Shown here: positions 35,391 through 43,402 of the stretch, one piece after another
Layout of the letters: each line of letters opens with the position of its first letter
How positions within the stretch are numbered: position 1 is the stretch's first letter
Assembly (NCBI RefSeq): GCF_030363035.1
Contig: NZ_JAUCMN010000002.1
Coordinates: 310,001-374,000, forward strand
DNA length: 64,000 bases
Reading direction: 5' to 3'
DNA from: Curtobacterium caseinilyticum
Lineage (GTDB): Bacteria; Actinomycetota; Actinomycetes; Actinomycetales; Microbacteriaceae
Translations under genes and position numbers: made by a program
Notes under the pieces: generated by a model
What the model saw: only the letters and a program-made list of their open reading frames with translations
What the model was told of the DNA's origin: nothing
Databases searched by the model: none

Positions 35391-36158
35391 GTGACCCCGA
35401 GCACCCTGCCGACCGCGGGCCCCGTGACCGCCAGCGGCACCAGCACGCCGCGACACCCTCGCCTGGCCCGCACCGTCCTCGCGACGGCGCTCGCCGGCCT
35501 GACCGCGTTCGCCCTCGTCGCCTGCAGCGAGGACTCCTCCGTCGCCGCCGCGCCCACCCCGACGCCCACGGGCCGCGCGTGGGACCACGCTCCCGGCGAG
35601 CGGATCGTCGTCATCGGTGACTCGGTGAGCGGCGGACACGGTCTGACGCCCGAGCAGGCGTGGCCGGCGCTCCTCGCCCGGACCGAGCGGTGGCAGCTCA
35701 CGAACCTGTCCTGTGACGGCGCGGGCGTCATCGCCGAGGGCGACGCGGACGAGTGCGCGAGCGCCTACCCCGGCCTCGTGGAGCGCGCGGTGGGGCTGCG
35801 GCCCCGGGTCGTCCTCGTGCAGGCCAGCTCGAACGACCTGGGGGAGGACGACGCCCAGGTCGCGAGCGCGACCGACCAGCTCGTCGCGCTCGTCCACCGC
35901 GACCTGCCAGCGGCCCGGGTGATCGGCCTCAGCGCGGTCTGGAACGAGCAGTCGCCGCCGGCGCAGCTCACGACCATCTCGCACGCGCTCCGTCAGGCGG
36001 TCCGGCGGGACGGCGGGACCTACGTGGACGTCGGGCAGCCGCTGTCCGGCCACCGCGACTGGATGCAGTCCGACGACGTCCACCCGACCGCCCGGGGGCA
36101 GCGCGCCCTCGAGGCGGGGGTGATCGACGCCTTCGCGCGCGACCACCTGCGGTTCTGA
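35391..36158 (+). CDS. SGNH/GDSL-family secreted lipoprotein
   Basis: Predicted surface lipoprotein hydrolase of 255 residues. A hydrophobic segment (LARTVLATALAGLTAFALVAC) ends in the lipobox LVAC, whose cysteine would be lipidated. The SGNH fold follows: VVIGDSVSGG (block I serine), VQASSNDLG (block III asparagine) and SDDVHPTARG (block V Asp-x-x-His). Such enzymes remove acyl or acetyl groups from sugars or lipids. The GTG at 35391 gives a 36-residue pre-signal region; a more internal start is possible. Ribosome site not evident, so it may be leaderless. Confidence 0.87.
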   Translation: MTPSTLPTAGPVTASGTSTPRHPRLARTVLATALAGLTAFALVACSEDSSVAAAPTPTPTGRAWDHAPGERIVVIGDSVSGGHGLTPEQAWPALLARTERWQLTNLSCDGAGVIAEGDADECASAYPGLVERAVGLRPRVVLVQASSNDLGEDDAQVASATDQLVALVHRDLPAARVIGLSAVWNEQSPPAQLTTISHALRQAVRRDGGTYVDVGQPLSGHRDWMQSDDVHPTARGQRALEAGVIDAFARDHLRF

Positions 36159-36312
36159 CGGCGGCGGGGCAGAGCGGGCGCGCCTCCCGGCCGGAGCACC
36201 CACCGGACGCGGGGACGGACCACCCGCTGGATGCCGGGCTGGACGAGCAGCTGCGCGCTCCGCCGGCCGGACCGGCCGCACGGCGAGCGGCTCGTCGGAG
36301 TGAACTCCCGGG

Positions 36313-37239
36313 TCAGGCCGGTGCGCGCGTGTCCGTCAGGTCCTCGGCGACCGTCCAGAGCGACCGGGCGAGGTCCGCACTCCGCGCCGAGCGGGGCACC
36401 GACACCGCGGTGGTCGGTCCGGTGAGCCCACCGAACCCGGACGGCCCGTAGTAGGCCCCGCCGGCCGCCGCCGGACCGACCGCGGCGTACAGCAGCGGCT
36501 CCGCGCCCTGCTCCACGGCCTGCGTGAAGGGCAGCGCGCGGTCGCTGGACCGGACCGGGCGTGCGCGGCCGAGCGAGCGCCCGGCCGACTGCAGGTTCGT
36601 CCGCGTGTACCCGGGGTGCGCTGCCGTGCTGACGAGCGGCCAGTCCCGCTCGACGGACAGTCGGTGCAGGTGCAGGGCGAGGAGCAGGTCGGCGAGCTTC
36701 GACTGGGCGTACGCACGCCAGCCGTTGTAGCCGTGCTCCCACTGCAGGTCGGCGAACCGGATGCTGCCGGGGATCGCGGCCAGGCTCGACATGGTCGCGA
36801 CCCGCGGCGCCGGACGTGCACCGTCCTGACCGGCGCGCAGCAGCGAGGGCAGCAGCAGGTTCGTCAGCGCGAGGTGCCCGAGGAAGTTCGTGCCGAACTG
36901 CAGCTCGAAGCCGTCGGCCGTCTCGAAGCGCTGCGGGGGTGCCATCACCCCGGCGTTGTTCACGAGGACGTCGAGCGGGCGGTCGTCGTCCGCGATGCCC
37001 GCGGCGAAGCGACGCACGCTCGCGAGGTCGGCGAGGTCGAGCTCGCGCACCTCGACCTCGGCGTCCGGGTGCTCGCGGCGGATGCGGTCCGCCGCGGCGT
37101 CGCCCTTCGACGGGGTCCGGACCGCGAGCACGACGTGCGCGCCGGCGCCGGCCAGGCGCTTCGCGGTCTCCTCGCCGGTGCCGCTGTTGGCGCCGGTCAC
37201 GACGATGCGACGGCCGGTCTGGTCGGGGATGTTCGGCAT
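36313..37239 (-). CDS. Short-chain dehydrogenase/reductase
   Basis: 308-residue NAD(P)-dependent oxidoreductase. Cofactor loop TGANSGTGEE, with VRTPSKG suggesting NADPH; NNAGVM and the catalytic serine-tyrosine-lysine (MSSLA, YAQSKLA) are present, and HPGYTRTNL follows. It resembles retinol-dehydrogenase/WWOX-like SDRs acting on hydrophobic alcohols. The ATG at 37239. It is divergent from the flavin monooxygenase gene with an 82-base gap holding an ATGCG-AA-CGCAT palindrome, which suggests joint control. Confidence 0.9.
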   Translation of the reverse strand: MPNIPDQTGRRIVVTGANSGTGEETAKRLAGAGAHVVLAVRTPSKGDAAADRIRREHPDAEVEVRELDLADLASVRRFAAGIADDDRPLDVLVNNAGVMAPPQRFETADGFELQFGTNFLGHLALTNLLLPSLLRAGQDGARPAPRVATMSSLAAIPGSIRFADLQWEHGYNGWRAYAQSKLADLLLALHLHRLSVERDWPLVSTAAHPGYTRTNLQSAGRSLGRARPVRSSDRALPFTQAVEQGAEPLLYAAVGPAAAGGAYYGPSGFGGLTGPTTAVSVPRSARSADLARSLWTVAEDLTDTRAPA

Positions 37240-37293
37240 GCGCGGGACGGTACGCGGCAGGTCTGGCACGCCGCCGAGCGCCGTGCTAGATTC

Positions 37294-37305
37294 ATGCGAA
37301 CGCAT
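37294..37305. promoter_or_regulatory. Palindrome between divergent SDR and monooxygenase genes
   Basis: ATGCGAACGCAT (arms ATGCG/CGCAT) within the locally A+T-rich stretch TTCATGCGAACGCATTCAAA, 54 bases from the SDR start and 17 bases from the monooxygenase start. Size, position and base composition fit a MarR- or TetR-type operator controlling both genes. The MarR gene at 29975 is a possible but unproven partner. Confidence 0.45.
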
Positions 37306-37321
37306 TCAAATGGAGGACGCG

Positions 37322-38431
37322 ATGAGCAACGCATTCGGTACCGGCCGCCCCTCGGACGTCCCGCCGCCCGCACCCGAGCGGATCGGTCCGGTGCAGCTCG
37401 GTCTCGACACCTTCGGCGACGTCACCGAGCGCCCCGACGGGTCCCTCCGGTCGGACGCGCAGAGCATCCGCGACGTGATCGACCAGGCGGTCCTGGCGGA
37501 CGAGGTCGGCATCGACTTCATCGGCGTCGGTGAGCACCACCGCGAGGACTTCGTGGTGAGCGCGCCCGAGGTCGTCCTCGCCGCCATCGCCGCCCGGACC
37601 TCGCGCATCCGGATGGGCAGCGCCGTCACCGTGCTGTCCTCGGACGACCCGGTCCGGGTCTACGAGCGCTTCGCCACCGTCGACGCGCTGTCCGACGGTC
37701 GCGCCGAGGTCATCCTCGGTCGTGGGTCGTTCACCGAGTCCTTCCCGCTGTTCGGCTACGACCTGTCCGACTACGAGGTCCTGTTCGAGGAGAAGCTCCA
37801 GCTCTGGAACGCCCTCCGCGCCGGGGACCCCGTCACGTGGTCCGGCACGAAGCGCGCCTCGCTCACCGACCAGGACGTCTTCCCGAAGCTCGAGCACGGC
37901 CCGATCCCGACGTGGATCGGCGTGGGCGGCTCGCCGCAGTCGGTCATCCGTGCGGCGTCGTACGGCCTGCCGCTCTTCCTCGCGATCATCGGTGGACAGC
38001 CCGCGCAGTTCGCGCCGTTCTCGCGGCTGTACCGCCAGGCCCTCGACCAGCTCGAGATCCCGCAGCAGCCGATCGCGATGCACTCGCCGGGCTTCGTCGC
38101 CGAGACCGACGAGGAAGCTGCAGAGCGCTACTGGCCGTACCACAAGGCCGTCACCGACCGACTCGGCCGTGAGCGCGGCTGGCCCCCGCTCGACACCGCC
38201 CAGTACCAGGCCGGACTCTCCGCCGGCGGGTCACTGTACGTCGGGTCGCCGGAGACCGTGGCGCGCAAGATCGCGCGCAACATGCGGATCCTCGGCGTCT
38301 CCCGGTTCGACATGCGGTACGCGACGGGTCGGCTGCCGCACGAGGACATGATGCGGTCCATCGAGCTCTACGGCACGCGGGTCGCCCCGCGGGTGCGGGA
38401 GCTGCTCGCGGAGCCGGTGCCGGTGCCGTAG
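37322..38431 (+). CDS. Luciferase-like (LLM-class) flavin oxidoreductase
   Basis: 369-residue TIM-barrel flavin-dependent oxidoreductase. IGPVQLGLDTFGDV, DFIGVGEHHREDFVVSAPEVVLAAIA, IRMGSAVTVLSSDDPVRVYERFATVD and RAEVILGRGSF (in parts) are the bacterial luciferase-group pattern without a defined substrate. GGAGG lies five bases before the ATG at 37322. Divergent from the SDR gene over a shared operator-like palindrome; an oxidation/reduction pair acting on the same xenobiotic is plausible but not shown. Confidence 0.88.
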   Translation: MSNAFGTGRPSDVPPPAPERIGPVQLGLDTFGDVTERPDGSLRSDAQSIRDVIDQAVLADEVGIDFIGVGEHHREDFVVSAPEVVLAAIAARTSRIRMGSAVTVLSSDDPVRVYERFATVDALSDGRAEVILGRGSFTESFPLFGYDLSDYEVLFEEKLQLWNALRAGDPVTWSGTKRASLTDQDVFPKLEHGPIPTWIGVGGSPQSVIRAASYGLPLFLAIIGGQPAQFAPFSRLYRQALDQLEIPQQPIAMHSPGFVAETDEEAAERYWPYHKAVTDRLGRERGWPPLDTAQYQAGLSAGGSLYVGSPETVARKIARNMRILGVSRFDMRYATGRLPHEDMMRSIELYGTRVAPRVRELLAEPVPVP

Positions 38432-38556
38432 GGCGCTCGGTCGGTCGTGCGGCCGGGTCGGCCGGCCGTTCGGCTCGACCGTTCGTCGGTCCGGTCGGGA
38501 GGCTCGTCCCGCCCTCGCCACGTCGGCTCACGGCGGCGCCGGGTACGGTCCAGGGC

Positions 38557-39183
38557 ATGTCGCCCCGCACCAACACCGTCGAGCGTCGCTTCCGAGGTCG
38601 GATCACCGGCGTCGGGAGCACCTCCGGCGTCCGGTTCGTCATCGGGATGTGGGAGCAGTCGCCCTTCGGTGCGTTCACCGACGTGTTCGTCGAGCTGCCG
38701 GACGGATCGAGCGTGTTGCTCGCGCCAGACGAGATCGTGGCCGCGTACGTCTCCGGCACCTACCGGTTCGACACCGTGTCGGTCGTGGACGTCACCGCCC
38801 GACGGACGGCGCGGGGCATCGAGCTCGATGCCGGGCCGCTCCGCGCGACCATCGACGTCGGCGCGATCTCCCCGCTCGGGCGGGTCCTGCGCATCGTGCC
38901 GAAGCCGGTGGCGCGCGACCCCCGGTGGCTCACGGTGATCGACCCGATCGCCCGGCTCGTCGCGCCCGGTGCGGGGACTGCGGGCACGGCCGGTGGCGGT
39001 CGCCGCGAGTACTACGGCGTGACCGGTGCCCACGACGTCACCGCGGTGCAGGGGTCGTGGGCGGGGGAGTCACTCGGGACACTGGCCCCGCTCGACCCGC
39101 CCGTGGCGTTCGGCTTCGCCTCGATGCCGAAGGTGCCCCAGGTCGTCGACGTCGAGACGACGATCCGCGAACCCGCTGCCTGA
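38557..39183 (+). CDS. Conserved hypothetical protein, beta-rich
   Basis: 208 residues that I do not recognise. Strand-rich sequence (VERRFRGRITGVGSTSGVRFVIGMW, FTDVFVELPDGSSVLLAPD, VAAYVSGTYRFDTVSVVDV, in parts) with no signal peptide or membrane segment. The end (FGFASMPKVPQVVDVETTIREPAA) and GRREYYGVTGAHDVTAVQG look conserved in style, so this is probably a real gene with codon use like its neighbours. A good start ATG at 38557. It stands alone between the monooxygenase gene and the 19-bp repeat array. Confidence 0.7.
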   Translation: MSPRTNTVERRFRGRITGVGSTSGVRFVIGMWEQSPFGAFTDVFVELPDGSSVLLAPDEIVAAYVSGTYRFDTVSVVDVTARRTARGIELDAGPLRATIDVGAISPLGRVLRIVPKPVARDPRWLTVIDPIARLVAPGAGTAGTAGGGRREYYGVTGAHDVTAVQGSWAGESLGTLAPLDPPVAFGFASMPKVPQVVDVETTIREPAA

Positions 39184-39567
39184 CGCGTCGCCCTCAGTCG
39201 GGGTCCTGCGAGGTGCTCGCGCCCGTTCCTTCCCAGAACGCCCGCGATGCCTGGTTCTTCCGGGCGTACCTCCCGTTCTCGGAGGGCCAGGTACGCCCGT
39301 TCCTGCCCGGTACGCCCGTTCCCGCGAGGTACGCCCGTTCGCGCGAGGTACGCCCGTTCCTGCCCGGTACGCCCGTTCCCGCCAGGTACGCCCGTTCCTG
39401 CGCCAAGCACGCCCGTCGCCGCCAGGCCTGGATGCGGCGCCACCGACGGCGTCGGCGGCAACGGGCGGGTCCCAGCGTCGAGGGGCACACTGGCCGGAAC
39501 GGAACGCGCCCGGGCAGTGCCCGGCCGGACGTCGAGCACAACGGGGCGCACGACGAACAGGAGCATC
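39184..39567. other. 384-base intergenic region holding the 19-bp array
   Basis: No gene is supported. Besides the tandem array at 39291-39404, degenerate copies of the same word lie on both sides (GCCCGTTCCTTCCCAGAACG at 39220-39240; CACGCCCGTCGCCGCCAG at 39408-39425), so the repeat once covered about 200 bases. The promoter of the PNPOx-like gene must lie in the last 140 bases; GGAG precedes its ATG. Confidence 0.7.
39291..39404. repeat. Six exact-length 19-bp tandem repeats, core GTACGCCCGTTC
   Basis: Units begin at 39291, 39310, 39329, 39348, 39367 and 39386. The first 12 bases (GTACGCCCGTTC) are identical in all six; the last seven vary (CTGCCCG, CCGCGAG, GCGCGAG, CTGCCCG, CCGCCAG, CTGCGCC). 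The same core with its flanks (CCAGGTACGCCCGTTCCT) occurs as the reverse complement at 61469-61486. Constant core plus short variable part resembles an iteron-like binding array more than a CRISPR. Confidence 0.9.
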
Positions 39568-40059
39568 ATGACCGACACGCAGGCAGACCACCGCGCAGCC
39601 ATCTCGGACATCGTCCACGGCGCCCGAACCGCCCTGCTCACCACCGTCAGCGACGACGGACAGCTGCACGCCCGACCGTTGGCCGTGCAGGACAAGGCGT
39701 TCAACGGGACGCTCCGCTTCCTGGTGCAGGACGGGAGCGAGAAGGTGGAGGACATCGCGCGCAACCCGCACGTGAACGTCGCCATCGAGTCGCAGGGCGG
39801 GTACCTGTCGATCGCCGGCACCGCGACCGTGACCCGCGACGAATCCGTCATCGACGAGCTGTGGTCACCGTTCGCCGAGGCCTGGTTCCCGGACGGCCGA
39901 CAGGACCCGACGATCCGACTCCTCACCGTCGAGGGGGACTCGGTCGAGTACTGGACGCAGGACACCGGCCCGGTCGGGAGCCTCGTGCAGACGCTCAAGG
40001 CCGCGCTCGGCAAGCAGAGCCAGCCCGACACCGGTCACCACGGCACCGTCGAGCTCTGA
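39568..40059 (+). CDS. Pyridoxamine-5'-phosphate-oxidase-like (general stress protein 26 type)
   Basis: 163-residue split-barrel flavin-binding protein. ARTALLTTVSDDGQLHARPLAVQD and LRFLVQDGSEKVEDIARNPHVNVAI (in parts) match the GSP26-like branch of the PNPOx superfamily, which binds FMN, FAD or F420 and is stress-associated. WSPFAEAWFPDGRQDPTIRLL is the typical C-terminal part. GGAG is seven bases upstream of the ATG at 39568. Monocistronic, ended by the hairpin at 40080-40139. Confidence 0.87.
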   Translation: MTDTQADHRAAISDIVHGARTALLTTVSDDGQLHARPLAVQDKAFNGTLRFLVQDGSEKVEDIARNPHVNVAIESQGGYLSIAGTATVTRDESVIDELWSPFAEAWFPDGRQDPTIRLLTVEGDSVEYWTQDTGPVGSLVQTLKAALGKQSQPDTGHHGTVEL

Positions 40060-40079
40060 CCCCGAGCCCCTGTCGCAAC

Positions 40080-40139
40080 ACGCAACGTCGGCGGTTCCTC
40101 GCAGCGCAGTACCGCTGCGAGGAACCGCCGACGTTGCGT
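40080..40139. terminator. Perfect 27-bp hairpin between convergent genes
   Basis: Exact 27-base arms (40080-40106 and 40113-40139; outer word ACGCAACGTCGGCGG) with a six-base loop CAGTAC. It lies 20 bases after the PNPOx gene and 36 bases before the end of the convergent mannosyltransferase gene, so it can act as terminator for both. Sequence is unrelated to the GGGAGGC family. An exact stem this long usually means recent origin or strong selection. Confidence 0.75.
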
Positions 40140-40175
40140 TTCGCGGGGCGGCGTTCGGCGGGGTGTGGTCCGGCG

Positions 40176-41429
40176 TCAGGGCGGGCCGAGCAGCCAGAGC
40201 ACGGCGACGAGCACCGGCTGGCCCAGCAGCGCACAGCTGACGAACGTCCACCGCATCCAGGGGCGGGCGACGAGCTCGGGCGACCCGAACAGCGGCGCGA
40301 GCGGCATGAGCAGCCGGGGTGTCGAGGCCATCGGCAGCGACACCGCGAAGATGTACAGCGCGTAGGCCGCGGAGTACAGCACCGTCGTCGAGCCGAGCGC
40401 GCGGGTCGACCGTCGGAGCAGCCAGACCGGGTAGGCCACGAGCAGGAACACCACGATGAGGACGCCGCCCACGCCGAGCCACCGCCCGGCGATGAGGAAC
40501 CACGGGGTCATCGGCGTGAACTCCACCCGGCCGATGAAGTTCACCCACCACGACATCTCCGTCTCGAGGTAGGCGTCAGGTCGCCCGGTGACGTGCGACG
40601 CGATCACGGGCCACGCGAGCCCGGCCGCGGCCATCGCCAGGCCCGCGGCCACGACGCGCAGGCGCTCTGCGACGGGGAAGGCGTCGAGCGACCGCACCCC
40701 GGTGCCCGCGGCCGCGCGTCGGGCGCGTACCCAGCGGACGAGTGCGACGACGCCGAGCAGCAGCGGCAACGCGAGCGCTCCGGGTCGCGTGAAGGCCGCG
40801 ACGACGCCGAGCAGCGTCAGCAGCCCGTAGCGCCGGCGTTCCAGCGCGAGCAGGGCCCCGAAGCTCAGCGCGAGGAAGGTGCTCTCCGCGTAGCCGACCT
40901 GGAGCAGGAAGGACAGCGGGCCGCACGTGAAGAAGAAGACCGCCCACATGCCCGCCGCGCGACCGGCGTGATCGCTGACGAGCCGGTGCAGCAGGAACGC
41001 CGCGACGAGCCCTGAGACGAGGGCGACGAGCGGTGCGCCGAGCTCGAAGGGCACCCCGGTCGAGGCCGTGAGCATGCGGATCGCGAACGGGAACGCGGGC
41101 AGGAACGCCCACGCGTTCTGCGCGACGTGGCCACCGGCGTCGAGCGGGAGCGTCGTCGGGTACCCGTGCACCGAGATCTGCTCGTAGTACTGGCCGTCCC
41201 ATGCCGTCAGGAACGCGAGGAAGCCGTGCTCGTTGCCCCAGATCGCGTTGTCCGGCATCGCGCGTCCCATCAGCGGGTACGCGAGCGCGAGCCAGGACGT
41301 CGAGACGACGCGGCCACCGCCCCAGACGAGCAGCACGGCCGCCCAGACCGGCAGGCTCGTCGCGAGGTCGACGATCCGACGGCGACCGTTCGCGAGCGAC
41401 CCGGTGACGGCGCCGTCGGTCCGGCTCAC
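40176..41429 (-). CDS. PIG-V-like membrane mannosyltransferase, second copy
   Basis: 417 residues, about ten hydrophobic helices. TAWDGQYYEQISVHGYP (acidic first loop), [31 protein letters not shown] and DAYLETEMSWWVNFIGRVEFTP (in parts) are shared with the protein at 23177. A long external loop, then four C-terminal helices ending LLWLLGPP. GTG at 41429 has GGAG about nine bases before it; frames upstream are low-complexity repeats. Likely adds mannose from a polyprenyl carrier to a surface polymer. Confidence 0.8.
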   Translation of the reverse strand: MSRTDGAVTGSLANGRRRIVDLATSLPVWAAVLLVWGGGRVVSTSWLALAYPLMGRAMPDNAIWGNEHGFLAFLTAWDGQYYEQISVHGYPTTLPLDAGGHVAQNAWAFLPAFPFAIRMLTASTGVPFELGAPLVALVSGLVAAFLLHRLVSDHAGRAAGMWAVFFFTCGPLSFLLQVGYAESTFLALSFGALLALERRRYGLLTLLGVVAAFTRPGALALPLLLGVVALVRWVRARRAAAGTGVRSLDAFPVAERLRVVAAGLAMAAAGLAWPVIASHVTGRPDAYLETEMSWWVNFIGRVEFTPMTPWFLIAGRWLGVGGVLIVVFLLVAYPVWLLRRSTRALGSTTVLYSAAYALYIFAVSLPMASTPRLLMPLAPLFGSPELVARPWMRWTFVSCALLGQPVLVAVLWLLGPP

Positions 41430-41853
41430 CGGCCCGCTCCGACGCGCGCGAGGCTCATGGTGGGCACCCCACGAGGGTACCCAGCCCGACCTGACATCCA
41501 CCGCACCGGCCGGGAGGCGCGTCCCGCCACCCGGACGACCGCTCGGCCTGCACGGGTGCCCGGCCGACCTCGCGTGGCCGGCGCCGCCGTCCCGCTCCGC
41601 CAGCGGGGTGGAGCCGGCGGGGTGGAGCCGGCCGGGTGGAGCCGGCGGGGCCGAGCCGGCGGGGTGGAGCCGGCCGTGCCGCGGGTGGGTCGCACCGCCG
41701 GGGACGACCCGCGCCTCCCGGCCGACCACGTCCCGCCCTTCCTGAACGGAACCTCACCGGGGCTGCCCGACGGGCGCCGTCCTGGTCGGGCGGCGCGGTC
41801 GCCCCGCTGTCCCGCGCGGCCGGGGACCGAGCGGGCATAGCATTCGACGTGAC
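41430..41853. other. 424-base intergenic region with nested repeats
   Basis: No gene is supported; open frames here are low-complexity. Two inverted copies of the 15-base word (41507-41521 and 41710-41724) flank about 190 bases that contain five tandem 14-base units. Promoters for the mannosyltransferase (minus) and the MFS exporter (plus) must lie at its two ends. Confidence 0.7.
41507..41724. repeat. Inverted 15-bp pair enclosing five 14-bp tandem repeats
   Basis: CGGCCGGGAGGCGCG at 41507-41521 and its exact reverse complement at 41710-41724. Between them, 14-base units at 41604, 41618, 41632, 41646 and 41660 (consensus CGGGGTGGAGCCGG). The arrangement looks like a small non-coding mobile-type element, but no target-site duplication is obvious. 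Confidence 0.7.
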
Positions 41854-43275
41854 ATGGCGACGATGACGACGACACGGCGACGGGGGAGCACGGCGGTGGC
41901 CGTGCTCGTCGCGGGCACCTTCTTCATGGAGCTCCTGGACGGCACGATCCTGGCCACCGCGGCACCGGCGATGGGCCGCGACCTCGGCGTGGACTCGGCG
42001 GCGATCGGCGTCGCGATCACCGCCTACCTCGTCACGCTCGCGGTGTTCATCCCGGTGAGCGGGTGGTTGACCGACCGGATCGGCTCACGGACGGTGTTCG
42101 CCGGGGCGATCGCGCTCTTCACCGTGGCCTCGGCGCTGTGCGCTGCCTCCACCGGGCTCGTCGAGCTGACGCTCTGGCGGATCCTGCAGGGCCTCGGCGG
42201 AGCGCTCATGGTGCCGGTCGGGCGGCTCGTGGTGCTCCGCAGCGCCGGTCGCGACCAGCTCGTCACCGCGATCGCGATCCTGACCTGGCCGGCGCTCGCG
42301 GCGCCGATCATCGCGCCCTTCGTCGGTGGCGTGCTCGTCGACACCCTCAGCTGGCACTGGATCTTCCTGGTCAACATCCCGCTCGGCGTCGTCGCGTTCG
42401 TCGCGGCCCTCGTGCTCGTGCCCCAGGAACGCGCGCCGGAGCGGGTGCCGTTCGACTGGCTCGGGTCCCTGCTGGCGTGCTTCGGGTTCGGGTCCCTCGT
42501 GGTGATGGCCTCGCTCCTCGCCCTCGACACGATCCCGCTCGTCACGGTCGTCGTCTCCGGGGCCGTGGGGGCCGTGTGCTGCTGGCTCGCGGTCCGGCAC
42601 TTCCGCCGGGCACCGCACCCGATCATGGGGCTCGACTCCTTCCGCCTCGAGACCTTCCGGGTGTCGCACGCCGGCGGCAGCCTGTTCCGGCTCGCGGTGT
42701 CGGCGGTGCCGTTCGTGCTGCCCCTGCTGTTCCAGGACGCCTGGGGCTGGAGCGCCGTGCTCGCCGGGTCCGCGGTGCTCTGGGTCTTCGTCGGCAACCT
42801 CGGGATCAAGCCGATGACGACGCCGTTCCTCCGCTGGTTCGGCTACCGGCCCGTGATCGTCGTGTCGAGCGCGGTCGCGGCGTTGAGCGTCGTCGCGATG
42901 GTGTTCCTGACCGAGGACACCCCGTTCTGGTTGCTCGCCGTGCTGCTCGTGGTGAGCGGTGCCGCGCGGTCGGTCGGCTTCACGGCGTACAACACCATCG
43001 CCTTCGCCGACGTCGAGCAGGCGGACATGACCCCCGCGAACACGCTGTCCTCGACGCTGCAGCAGGTCGCGGCCGGGTTCGGCGTCGCGGTCGCCGCCGT
43101 CGCGATCCGCGCTGCGGCCGGGCTCGGCGGCACCGGGCCCTACGACGTGGCGTTCGGGGTCATCGTCGTGCTGCTCGTGGTGGCCTGCGTCGAGGGGCTC
43201 CTGATGAGCCGCACGGCGGGGGACACCGTCCGACCGGCGCCACGGGTGCGGCCCGTCCGCCGTGCCCGGACCTGA
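41854..43275 (+). CDS. MFS drug-exporter-like protein (DHA2 family)
   Basis: 473 residues with 14 predicted membrane helices. ELLDGTILATAAPAMGRDLG is the DHA2 helix-1 motif; GWLTDRIGSRTVF is motif A; LWRILQGLGGALMVPVGRLVVL and WPALAAPIIAPFVGGVLVD carry motifs B and C of exporters (in parts). Likely pumps out small hydrophobic compounds with proton exchange. ATG at 41854. No regulator is adjacent. A second DHA2 protein, only distantly alike, is at 49152-50636. Confidence 0.87.
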   Translation: MATMTTTRRRGSTAVAVLVAGTFFMELLDGTILATAAPAMGRDLGVDSAAIGVAITAYLVTLAVFIPVSGWLTDRIGSRTVFAGAIALFTVASALCAASTGLVELTLWRILQGLGGALMVPVGRLVVLRSAGRDQLVTAIAILTWPALAAPIIAPFVGGVLVDTLSWHWIFLVNIPLGVVAFVAALVLVPQERAPERVPFDWLGSLLACFGFGSLVVMASLLALDTIPLVTVVVSGAVGAVCCWLAVRHFRRAPHPIMGLDSFRLETFRVSHAGGSLFRLAVSAVPFVLPLLFQDAWGWSAVLAGSAVLWVFVGNLGIKPMTTPFLRWFGYRPVIVVSSAVAALSVVAMVFLTEDTPFWLLAVLLVVSGAARSVGFTAYNTIAFADVEQADMTPANTLSSTLQQVAAGFGVAVAAVAIRAAAGLGGTGPYDVAFGVIVVLLVVACVEGLLMSRTAGDTVRPAPRVRPVRRART

Positions 43276-43402
43276 CGACGCCCGTTCCCGCCACGGTCAC
43301 ACGCAGGAAACCCGGGGTGCGCTACGGTCACAGCAACTGCCCGCGACGCCCGAGTACGGTTGCCGCGGCAGGGTGACCGAGACACCCAGGACGGAAGGCA
43401 GC

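Noticed and set aside
39291..39404. CRISPR array
   Set aside because: The variable parts are only seven bases, the repeats 12 bases, and no cas gene is present.
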